NCBI GenBank assembly: GCA_014380105.1
Contig: JACMKL010000740.1
Coordinates: 1 to 6,110, forward strand
From: Candidatus Melainabacteria bacterium
GTDB lineage: Bacteria > Cyanobacteriota > Vampirovibrionia > Obscuribacterales > Obscuribacteraceae
DNA length: 6,110 nt
Reading direction: 5' to 3'
Positions within the stretch are counted from its first letter, which is position 1. Every line of letters starts with the position of its first letter. This document shows positions 1-6,110 of the stretch, piece by piece. A program made the position numbers and the translations under genes. The notes below the pieces were generated by a model that searched no databases, was not told the DNA's origin, and was given only the letters and a program-made list of their open reading frames with translations.

Positions 1-2069
1 CATTCAGGCAATGCTTCAAAAATCAATCGCATTGATTCGAAAGCGAGACCGTCAGTGTAGTCTGTCGCAACCGTTGAAACGAGCGCTTCTAGAGCATGCG
101 TGAGAGAATCGAAAGCGGTATCAACAGTGATATCGCGCGGCAAAGTCTTGGTCAAATTGGCGTCGATAATTGCCACCGTCGGCAGTAGCGTCTCATCAAT
201 CAACGAAAGCTTGCGCTGAGATTTATGATCTTTCAAAACGGCAAAAGGAGTTACTTCCGATCCTGTTCCTGATGTTGTCGGAATGGCGATGAGCTGGGTC
301 TTGACGCCTTTTGGAAACTCGGCCATGCGGTGACGGAAGTCCAGGAAGTTGAAGGCAATTTCTTGCAATTTCAAATCTGGATAGTCGTGAAATAAACGCA
401 TAACTTTGGCAGCATCCAACACAGATCCGCCACCAAGAGCAATCACTGTGTCAGGCTGACTTTGAGCCATCAGCTGTAATGCTTGCTGAATAGTTGACCA
501 TTCCGGTTCTGAATCAACCTCGGAGAAAACATCTACGCGACAATCGGAGGGGAGGCGCTCGAGGACGAGAGACAAATGCCCACGACGAGCGGCTGAGCGC
601 GAAGTGACCACAAAGGCGCGCTTTGTTTTGATGTTGCGCAGGTGGTCAATTGAGCCTGGGTTGATGTAGATATTTTTTGTGGTTTGGAAAGAAAGAGTGA
701 AGTGTTTTCTTCTTGGAACCCGTTTGTAATTGAGCAAATTCTTGATGCCGACGTTGTCGGTTGTGATATTGCCGCCACCGGTCCCGCAACCAAAACTCAA
801 AGTAGTGTTGAGGTTGTTATAGATTCCGCCCAAGCCGCCAATTGAAGTTGGCGAATTGACGATGATACGACCGGCATTGATGAAAGTCGCAAACTGCTCA
901 ATTACTTCTTCGTCTTCAGCAAAGATGCCTGCAGTGTGTCCGGTGCCGCCAGCATAGTTGACGTCGAGGGCGCGGTTGAGACCTTCTTCAACGCTGTCGA
1001 CAATCACATAACTCAAAACCGGCATCAATTTTTCGACAGCCAATTTATGTTGTCTCAGCTCGCCAGGCAGGTGGCAAAGCAATATTTTAGTTTCAGGCGC
1101 AACTGTAATTCCAGCTTTCTCAGCGATTACATTGGCTGCCTGCCCGACCATGCGATAGTTCATACCGCCTGTCTTTGGCTCAATGATGGCATCGCCAACT
1201 TTCTCGACTTCTTCGGGGGTGCAATCGTGACAGCCGTATTCTTTGAATTGCTGAATCAATGACTCAGCAATTTCGCGATCTATAACGAGAGTTTGTTCAG
1301 ATGGACACTCGGTACCATTGTCGAAGGTTTTCGAAATAATGATGTCCATCGCAGCCTGACGAACATTCGTACTTTTGTGCACATACACAGGCGTGTTGCC
1401 AGAGCCAACTCCGAGCACTGGTTTGCCGGAGCTGCAAGCAGCGCGGACCATGCCAGTGCCGCCGGTTGCGAAGATCAGGTCGACTTCTGGATGAACCATC
1501 ATCAATTCTGTTTCACGTCTCAAGCGTGAAGATTTTTCCACCCAGCCAATAAAACCTTTCGGTGCGCCGGCAGCGATTGCGGCTTCGTAAACCACTTTTG
1601 CAGCAAGGTTGCTTGAGTCGGCAGCCATCAAATGGGGGCTAAAAATGATTGCATTGCGTGTTTTTGCTGCTGCAATTGCTTTGAAAATTATGGTCGAGGT
1701 TGGGTTTGTGACTGGGGACAAAGCCAAAATAACGCCCATAGGCTCGGCAATTTCAACCATGTTATCTTCAGGAAATTCGCGAATTATCCCAACCGTTTTT
1801 TTGTCTTTGATCTGGTGATAATGAAATTCAGAGGCGACGAAATTCTTGAGCATTTTATCTTCGAAAAGACCCATGCGAGTTTCGTCACAAGCAGCCCGAG
1901 CGAGCTTTTCGACATTCTCAATAGCGGCTGCCGTCATTGCTTTGACGATGCGATCAACGTCTTCCTGCGAATATTGAGTAAAAACTGCTGCTGCAAGTCT
2001 GGCTTGCGTAACCAGGTGATTGACACGATCCATCAAGCTGATGTCCTGGTCTTTGACTGCCGTCGACAT
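1..2069 (-). CDS. adhE: Bifunctional aldehyde-alcohol dehydrogenase AdhE (C-terminus cut by window edge)
   Basis: AdhE reduces acetyl-CoA to acetaldehyde and then to ethanol with NADH in the cytoplasm, recycling NAD+ during fermentation. I translated the minus strand from the ATG at 2069 and read 689 residues without a stop to the left edge; family members have about 870-890, so roughly 200 are missing. The N-terminal aldehyde dehydrogenase half shows ATGGTG (residues 201-206), GVGSGNTP (220-227) and the catalytic cysteine C255 in NGTECPSEQ, close to C246 of E. coli AdhE. The linker GCGTGGGN leads into an iron-type alcohol dehydrogenase half with GGGS at 546-549, PTTSGTGSE at 597-605, and FDSLTHALEA, in which D654 and H658 match the first two iron ligands. 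The two remaining histidine ligands lie outside the window. The start is supported by a GAGGG ribosome binding site and by N-terminal alignment with known AdhE. No frameshift was seen. The gene is divergent from the TPR gene and looks monocistronic on its 5' side. Confidence 0.95.
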   Translation of the reverse strand, partial: MSTAVKDQDISLMDRVNHLVTQARLAAAVFTQYSQEDVDRIVKAMTAAAIENVEKLARAACDETRMGLFEDKMLKNFVASEFHYHQIKDKKTVGIIREFPEDNMVEIAEPMGVILALSPVTNPTSTIIFKAIAAAKTRNAIIFSPHLMAADSSNLAAKVVYEAAIAAGAPKGFIGWVEKSSRLRRETELMMVHPEVDLIFATGGTGMVRAACSSGKPVLGVGSGNTPVYVHKSTNVRQAAMDIIISKTFDNGTECPSEQTLVIDREIAESLIQQFKEYGCHDCTPEEVEKVGDAIIEPKTGGMNYRMVGQAANVIAEKAGITVAPETKILLCHLPGELRQHKLAVEKLMPVLSYVIVDSVEEGLNRALDVNYAGGTGHTAGIFAEDEEVIEQFATFINAGRIIVNSPTSIGGLGGIYNNLNTTLSFGCGTGGGNITTDNVGIKNLLNYKRVPRRKHFTLSFQTTKNIYINPGSIDHLRNIKTKRAFVVTSRSAARRGHLSLVLERLPSDCRVDVFSEVDSEPEWSTIQQALQLMAQSQPDTVIALGGGSVLDAAKVMRLFHDYPDLKLQEIAFNFLDFRHRMAEFPKGVKTQLIAIPTTSGTGSEVTPFAVLKDHKSQRKLSLIDETLLPTVAIIDANLTKTLPRDITVDTAFDSLTHALEALVSTVATDYTDGLAFESMRLIFEALPE

Positions 2070-2078
2070 TCGTTTTTT

Positions 2079-2083
2079 CCCTC
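2079..2083 (-). promoter_or_regulatory. Ribosome binding site of adhE
   Basis: Read on the minus strand, GAGGG stands 9 bases before the ATG at 2069, separated from it by an A-rich stretch. This is a good Shine-Dalgarno match at usable spacing and supports the chosen adhE start. Confidence 0.65.
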
Positions 2084-2168
2084 AAGTTGGAACATGCGCC
2101 CCGAATCTCTTTCCCAAAGGAAAACCCTGAACGCTGACCTGAGATCCTAGGTCCAGACGTCGCTAATA

Positions 2169-2191
2169 AAACCGTAGCCCCTACGCCGTTT
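2169..2191 (-). promoter_or_regulatory. Stem-loop in the likely adhE leader
   Basis: On the minus strand CGTAG, a GGG loop and CTACG form a perfect 5-bp stem. It is extended by a 4-bp outer stem (AAAC with GTTT) after a 2-base bulge. TTTTATT overlaps and follows its 3' arm, so it could be a weak terminator or attenuator. If transcription starts at the AT-rich block just upstream, the hairpin would instead cap the 5' end of the adhE mRNA about 100 bases before the ATG. The pairing is seen directly; the role is inferred. Confidence 0.35.
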
Positions 2192-2201
2192 CCAAGTGTA
2201 A

Positions 2202-2256
2202 TTTATAACGGTCGATTTCTATCGATATATAGATGGGTGTTTCGAACCTTTTACAA
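2202..2256 (-). promoter_or_regulatory. Possible adhE promoter region (weak)
   Basis: Reading the minus strand, the sequence offers TTGTAA (2251-2256), then TATATA (2226-2231) after a long 19-base spacer, and further on TATAAA (2202-2207) without a good -35 box. The AT-rich block is the likeliest place for the adhE -10 element, but no single pair of hexamers is convincing. It lies 130-190 bases before the adhE start, implying a leader of over 100 bases. Confidence 0.2.
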
Positions 2257-2394
2257 ATACGGTATGGAGATTACGACGACAAGTGCCCGGATAAAGTGCC
2301 AGCTTTTTGAAACATAAAGCCCACAGGCGCCCAACTCAGCCGTTTTACTCAAACTCAAAATCGAATTTAAGGGCGACGCTCGTAATTTCCCTCT

Positions 2395-2422
2395 TTGAAT
2401 ATTCTTGAGTTGTCACTAGAAT
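2395..2422 (+). promoter_or_regulatory. Candidate sigma70-type promoter of the TPR gene
   Basis: TTGAAT at 2395-2400 and TAGAAT at 2417-2422 are separated by 16 bases. The -10 box matches the TATAAT consensus at five of six positions and the -35 box matches TTGACA at four. Transcription would begin near 2429, leaving a leader of only about 20 bases before the GTG at 2448. The call rests on consensus matching only. Confidence 0.35.
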
Positions 2423-2447
2423 AGTCTGGACAACTGGCGTTTTCGCA

Positions 2448-5189
2448 GTGAACCCTACAGTGCAAAAATCAGCGCTCATCTCACTCATACTGTTGCCTGG
2501 CACATTGCTCCTGGCAGAATCACTGACGCTCATATCGGTTGCTTCCTTCATTGCACAACCGGCTCAGGCTGCAGATTTTGCTCATGCAAAACAAACTATT
2601 GTGCCCAATTCTCGCATTCGTCGCAGATACGATTCAGAGATGCGCGAATCATCGCCATACTCTTCAAACCCTGCCCCTTACGGCACATACGACGACCCTA
2701 ATGCAGGTATGTCGGCACCTTATTCACTTGTCACGCCATCATATCCATCTGGCTCATCTTCCTCAAAACCTTCCAAAAACGGCTTAATTCCTCCGCCTCC
2801 AGCAATGACTCCATCAATTGTTGGTCCAAATCTCGGCGCAGTGCCTTCGCCACAATCCGCGGCGCATCCCAATGTCGGCTTCCAATCTTTTGACACAGCC
2901 CAGCCTTCCTTGATTTCACAGAAGGCTTCCTCGCAAGTGGACACTTTTCTGAGAGAAGGTAAATTCGCAGAAGCGCAAGCAGTAATTAAGAGTTACACCA
3001 AAGCTTATCCAAAAGACAAAGCCTTAAAAGCACATCTGGCCCAGACTTTACTTGCAAATGGAAAGAAATTCGCTGCTTCTAAAGATCTAGAAAACGCCGT
3101 CAAGACCGCGCGTGAAGCCCTCATTCTCGAGCCTAATAGCACTGTTGCAACAGCCTCTCTCAATGATTGGCTCAAACGCAAAGGTGTCGAACACACCAAT
3201 CATCTAGAGCGTCTAAAGATGGCCGACGGGCTTGCTCGTGAAGGCAAAAACAATGAAGCCTTAGTTGAGTATCGCGCAGCACACAAACTAAAACCCACTG
3301 CTGAAGCTCATGTCGGCGCAGGCAGCATGCTCGCTAAAGAAGGAAAACGCGAAAGCGCGCGCTCCGAATTTCAACAAGCACTCGATCTCGAACCAAATTC
3401 TGGTCCGGCTCTCAGACATATGGGCAGCATAAGATACACTCAGGGTGACGTTGTAGGCGCAAACGCTGACTTGAGTCGCGCCTTAATTATCAATCCTGAT
3501 GATAAAGTTGCCGCTCGAACTCTCACCGATTTATGGCACCGACAGATTGCAAAAAGTCCACGTGATGCGTCAGCTCACCTTGGTTTAGCAAGAGCATATC
3601 AATTATCCGGCGATTTAAAATCCTCCCAAAATGAATACAAACAAGTAGTTAGATTGGAGCCAGACAATCCGAATTTGCCGGCGGCTAGACAAAGTTTTAA
3701 ATTAGCGCTCGCCCGCCAGGAAGCGCTCAAGGCCTATGATGCGGCCCAAACTCTGGACTCGAGCGGAGCCTTGCGCGAGGCACACTCAAAAATTGTAGAA
3801 GCTGTTGGAATTGCACCAACTGACGTGAAAATTCGCTTGTACGAAGGTGACCTGTCCTCACGCTTAGGCATGTATCCTCAGGCGCATGAGGCTTACATGA
3901 CAGTGCTGCGAGAAGATCCCAAAAATCTCGTCGCTGCCAAAAAGTTGCAAGAATTAGCTGCCAAAAATTCTGCCAATTCATCCTTTTCCGGACAGTCAGC
4001 ACCTCAGGCTCAAGGCATGGCTTCGCCGCCAGCGTTAGGACTTTTGAGTCAGTTAGGCAGCCCGTCTGTTTTACCTGGCGAATTACCTCCTGCTCCGACA
4101 TTGCCTCAACCATCCGATGCCCTGGCACAGGCGGCAGCCGAAGCCGGGCAAATGTCACCAGCGAGCGCAGCGCTCCCTTCAGACAGTCACGTCAATAGCT
4201 TCTCTGGATTTCTTGGGCAGTTAAGGGGATTTCAACTACAGGAAAAAGAACGGCTCAACAAATTGACTGACAACACTCAAGTTTCTCTGGGGCTGAAGAG
4301 TGCACCAATGTCTTCTTCGTCATCCGCGCTCAACCTGCCTCCGTTGCCGCCCCTTCCAGCTCTGCCGTCATCCATAATCAGCACGTCTTCATCATCGAGC
4401 GCAAGCAGTGTGGCAAATAGCGTCATGTCTACACCAACTTATGCGAGTCCCTCACCGGGCGTTGCAATCAGCGGGCTGAATGCTGCTCCATCTTTATTGG
4501 ATTCACTAAACACTAGTTCTACGGCGCCTTCATCCACCAGCAGTGGCTCTTATCAACGTTCGCTGGAAGAGCAAAATCGCCTTTTGAAAGATCAATTAGC
4601 GCAAGCTCACAGCACTATCAAGGGGATGAAACAACCGAAAGTCAAAAAGGTTGATACCAGTTCAGCGGCTTCATCTAAGACCGCATCAAATGCCATTGCA
4701 ACGGCGCCTTCGACGAGTGGTATGGATCTTGGACCAGCACCATCGTTTACCCGCACCGCTGGTAGTACTGCAAACAATTTAGCGAGTAGCAATCCATTCC
4801 CTTCTAATCCAGTCCCTTCCAATCCATTCCCTGCCAGCACGGTTCCGACGACAGCTGCAAATGCAGGCACTGTGCGCTTTGAACTCGAAGGTGTTGTGCC
4901 ATCCCGCTCACAAATCAAATTGAAAGTGGTCCTCAAAAACGACCGCGATATGCCTCTGGCATTGCCCTCAAATATTACTGCCAGCATTAGAATGCCTGGA
5001 CGACCAGAGCAAATTGCAAAAGTTGAATTCGACAAAAAACAAATTGATGCCCGAGGTGAAGTTCACGGCATAATTCGTGTCCCAGGACCAGACTTGAATG
5101 CCACAGCCGATGTGCTTCTTCCTAACTTTTTACCGCCAAGTGAACAATTCCGCGATGTTCACCTGACTGTTCCAATTTCAAAAATTTAG
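2448..5189 (+). CDS. Exported TPR-repeat protein with Pro/Ser-rich linkers and a C-terminal beta-rich domain
   Basis: This 913-residue protein was not recognised as a named family. Residues 1-41 form a Sec signal peptide (K7, hydrophobic 9-36, predicted cut after PAQA at 41). Residues 42-155 are a Pro/Ser/Tyr-rich, probably disordered linker. Residues 160-505 hold about eight TPR units, the clearest at 254-284, 285-318, 319-352, 374-407, 426-459 and 460-493, several ending in LEPN, INPD or LEPD. Residues 506-700 are a second low-complexity linker with serine and proline runs and one helical island (586-612). A short coiled coil lies near 702-725, NPFPSNPVPSNPFP at 782-795, and a beta-rich domain at about 805-913. 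TPRs bind protein partners, so a periplasmic or surface scaffold is the likeliest role; there are no catalytic motifs. GTG at 2448 is the first possible start after the in-frame stop at 2406; no Shine-Dalgarno sequence precedes it, but the signal peptide follows directly. The gene converges on the metalloprotease gene after 18 bases. Confidence 0.9.
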   Translation: MNPTVQKSALISLILLPGTLLLAESLTLISVASFIAQPAQAADFAHAKQTIVPNSRIRRRYDSEMRESSPYSSNPAPYGTYDDPNAGMSAPYSLVTPSYPSGSSSSKPSKNGLIPPPPAMTPSIVGPNLGAVPSPQSAAHPNVGFQSFDTAQPSLISQKASSQVDTFLREGKFAEAQAVIKSYTKAYPKDKALKAHLAQTLLANGKKFAASKDLENAVKTAREALILEPNSTVATASLNDWLKRKGVEHTNHLERLKMADGLAREGKNNEALVEYRAAHKLKPTAEAHVGAGSMLAKEGKRESARSEFQQALDLEPNSGPALRHMGSIRYTQGDVVGANADLSRALIINPDDKVAARTLTDLWHRQIAKSPRDASAHLGLARAYQLSGDLKSSQNEYKQVVRLEPDNPNLPAARQSFKLALARQEALKAYDAAQTLDSSGALREAHSKIVEAVGIAPTDVKIRLYEGDLSSRLGMYPQAHEAYMTVLREDPKNLVAAKKLQELAAKNSANSSFSGQSAPQAQGMASPPALGLLSQLGSPSVLPGELPPAPTLPQPSDALAQAAAEAGQMSPASAALPSDSHVNSFSGFLGQLRGFQLQEKERLNKLTDNTQVSLGLKSAPMSSSSSALNLPPLPPLPALPSSIISTSSSSSASSVANSVMSTPTYASPSPGVAISGLNAAPSLLDSLNTSSTAPSSTSSGSYQRSLEEQNRLLKDQLAQAHSTIKGMKQPKVKKVDTSSAASSKTASNAIATAPSTSGMDLGPAPSFTRTAGSTANNLASSNPFPSNPVPSNPFPASTVPTTAANAGTVRFELEGVVPSRSQIKLKVVLKNDRDMPLALPSNITASIRMPGRPEQIAKVEFDKKQIDARGEVHGIIRVPGPDLNATADVLLPNFLPPSEQFRDVHLTVPISKI
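4791..4835 (+). repeat. Three tandem 15-base repeats encoding NPFPS-type units
   Basis: Three adjacent in-frame 15-base units at 4791-4805, 4806-4820 and 4821-4835 each begin AATCCA and encode NPFPS, NPVPS and NPFPA. They differ from one another at only a few bases, pointing to recent slippage or duplication. They lie in the disordered linker just before the C-terminal domain of the TPR protein, where copy-number changes would alter linker length without breaking the frame. Confidence 0.85.
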
Positions 5190-5207
5190 AAAACCAAAAC
5201 TGACGAA
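5190..5207. other. Short convergent junction without a visible terminator
   Basis: The TAG of the TPR gene ends at 5189 and the minus-strand TAA of the metalloprotease gene ends at 5208. The 18 bases between them are A-rich, with no inverted repeat and no room for an intrinsic hairpin. Transcripts from the two sides probably run into the opposing gene unless a terminator lies inside a coding region or termination is factor-dependent. Confidence 0.8.
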
Positions 5208-6110
5208 TTACAGAACCCACTGGGTGCGACTTTTGTATAGTCGCCGAATTGTGTTTTTGTCGGCAGGTGAAAGCTGTTCCACCACCCTATTTTCATGCAT
5301 GATGTCTTCACGATAGGGTGAATGTGCCTTGATTCCGAGCGCATGCCCAAATTCATGAGCGGTAGCTGCGCGCAATTTCTCAAGCGTGCCATTCACTCCC
5401 AGGGACAATTCCATAACTACCGGCGGCGTGCGCGGATTTCGTCCTTGACTGAGGGCTTCTTGAATTTTCGAAAAAGGGATCAACTGAGCGCAAGTGTATC
5501 CGCCCGTTGAGATGCCGCCTGGCTCTGAGGCTCCAGCAAAATTATCGTTGAAGAAAACCAGCACATTTGCTTCGCGCGGATTGGACGTAAAATCGTAAGA
5601 GAAGAGACCTTCTTGCTCAAGTGGTTTCCACATTTCAATTCCGGACGCCACGGCTTCGCCCATCTCATCGTTCCAGCCCGAGACAGGCTGCAATGTCGAA
5701 AATGGATTTTCGGCAGTGCCGTTGAAGCACATTTTGGCGACCGTATCGACACGCGTCGCTTTCAGTTCGTGAAAATTGAGAGCAGGCAATTGCAGACCCG
5801 GGCTAATCCAAACTTTCAAAGGCATCTTGCGGGGCTCCCAGCGCACCCACTGCATCTTCAAATCAGGCTCGCCGGGGTCGTACCAATCAGAATTCTTGGC
5901 GCGATTTCCGCGGTCCAAACCAGGCGCCAGGTGAACTCCCTGCGACATTGGTGGAGCTGGCTGTCCGCCCGAGCCCACACTGCTGGTCATACGATTTTCA
6001 AATCCGGCGCGCGGCAACTGAAGCTTGATCAACTGAGCCTGCGCGGGCTTTGACAGGAGTGACAGCGATGCCCAATCCGGCATAAAGAAAGATAGGATGC
6101 CCAGCCCGGC
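5208..6110 (-). CDS. Secreted matrixin-like zinc metalloprotease (N-terminus cut by window edge)
   Basis: This is a predicted exported zinc endopeptidase of the metzincin/matrixin (M10-like) type; its substrate is unknown. Numbering from the Met at 6083, the zinc motif HEFGHALGIKAH spans 243-254, with H243, H247 and H254 as likely ligands and E244 as the catalytic base. SPYREDIM supplies the Met-turn at M262, and LSPADKNTIRRLY near the C-terminus is typical of bacterial matrixins. Upstream, MPLKVWI (87-93), the helix around W137-W152 and ANVLVFF (172-178) fit the catalytic-domain strands and helix. The third histidine is one residue farther from the glycine than in the classic HExxHxxGxxH. 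The Met at 6083 is probably not the start: the frame stays open for nine more codons to the edge, those residues (AGLGILSFF) continue a hydrophobic signal-peptide core ending in PAQA, and no ribosome binding site precedes that Met. The true start lies just beyond the window. The gene converges on the TPR gene, so the two are not co-transcribed. Confidence 0.88.
   Translation of the reverse strand, partial: AGLGILSFFMPDWASLSLLSKPAQAQLIKLQLPRAGFENRMTSSVGSGGQPAPPMSQGVHLAPGLDRGNRAKNSDWYDPGEPDLKMQWVRWEPRKMPLKVWISPGLQLPALNFHELKATRVDTVAKMCFNGTAENPFSTLQPVSGWNDEMGEAVASGIEMWKPLEQEGLFSYDFTSNPREANVLVFFNDNFAGASEPGGISTGGYTCAQLIPFSKIQEALSQGRNPRTPPVVMELSLGVNGTLEKLRAATAHEFGHALGIKAHSPYREDIMHENRVVEQLSPADKNTIRRLYKSRTQWVL

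Larger units (their letters stand above)
2070..2447. other. Divergent intergenic region between adhE and the TPR gene
   Basis: These 378 bases separate two divergent genes, so they must hold the 5' control regions of both. I see no convincing coding sequence: the open frames that enter it are antisense extensions from the flanking genes. It contains the adhE ribosome binding site (2079-2083), a compact hairpin (2169-2191), an AT-rich block around 2200-2234 suited to a minus-strand -10 region, a 7-base direct repeat AAGTGCC (2281-2287 and 2294-2300), and a sigma70-like promoter close to the TPR start (2395-2422). No riboswitch or tRNA was recognised. Confidence 0.8.

Noticed and set aside
936..1529. 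Plus-strand open frames opposite the AdhE aldehyde dehydrogenase domain
   Set aside because: They are antisense to conserved active-site codons, and their composition reflects the reverse complement of adhE.
1632..2150. 172-residue open frame on the plus strand
   Set aside because: It lies opposite the well-conserved adhE N-terminus, is Cys/Phe-rich with no recognisable motif, and has no ribosome binding site; it is a shadow of adhE.
2136..2153. GACCT/AGGTC inverted repeat around CCTAGG in the adhE leader
   Set aside because: The 5-bp arms with an 8-base loop and no T-tract are expected by chance.
2240..2258. Possible Rex redox-repressor operator upstream of adhE
   Set aside because: Rex often controls adhE, but the near-palindrome here (TTTGTAAAA facing TTTCGAACC) matches too few positions of the TTGTGA-type consensus.
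2345..2551. Small 68-residue minus-strand open frame spanning the TPR gene start
   Set aside because: It overlaps the TPR signal-peptide codons in antisense, with no supporting start signal or homology.
3727..4158. 143-residue minus-strand open frame inside the TPR gene
   Set aside because: It is antisense to clear TPR units and linker; no start signal or domain is visible.
4791..4835. NPF motifs as EH-domain ligands
   Set aside because: EH-domain recognition of NPF is a eukaryotic endocytosis feature; here the motif is better explained as a tandem-repeat linker in a bacterial protein.
4607..5035. 142-residue minus-strand open frame with NGLEGTGLEGNG-like repeats
   Set aside because: The apparent repeat is only the antisense reading of the 15-base NPFPS repeats in the TPR gene.
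5613..6053. 146-residue plus-strand open frame
   Set aside because: It is antisense to the metalloprotease, whose HExxH motif and matrixin segments make the minus strand the coding one.

Overview
The window is 6110 bases of roughly balanced base composition (near 50% GC by eye) and looks like an ordinary bacterial chromosome. It holds three protein genes. A large adhE lies on the minus strand and is cut by the left edge. A divergently transcribed plus-strand gene encodes a 913-residue exported TPR protein. A minus-strand gene, cut by the right edge, encodes a secreted matrixin-like zinc metalloprotease. I see no RNA genes, insertion sequences, CRISPR arrays or phage features.

Layout: bases 1-2069 (minus) encode the first 689 residues of a bifunctional acetaldehyde-CoA/alcohol dehydrogenase. 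Bases 2070-2447 are a 378-base divergent intergenic region carrying the adhE ribosome binding site, a compact hairpin in the likely adhE leader, and candidate promoters for both directions. Bases 2448-5189 (plus) encode the TPR protein: signal peptide, disordered Pro/Ser linker, about eight TPR units, a second long Pro/Ser linker with a short coiled coil, a three-copy 15-base repeat, and a C-terminal beta-rich domain. After only 18 bases it converges on the metalloprotease (5208 to beyond 6110, minus), which carries an HExxH zinc motif and a Met-turn.

The organism cannot be fixed from this window. AdhE implies fermentative ability. Both exported proteins have Sec-type signal peptides ending in PAQA. 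A Pro/Ser-linked TPR protein beside a matrixin-like protease would suit the Cyanobacteriota/Melainabacteria (for example Obscuribacter-like bacteria). That is my best guess, held at low to moderate confidence.

Nothing shows that the three genes form one pathway. adhE is cytoplasmic energy metabolism. The other two are exported and convergent, so they are not an operon, though both may act in the envelope or outside the cell. I found no convincing undescribed system. The most interesting items are the unassigned C-terminal domain of the TPR protein, the longer-than-classic spacing in the protease zinc motif, the terminator-free convergent junction, and the structured adhE leader.
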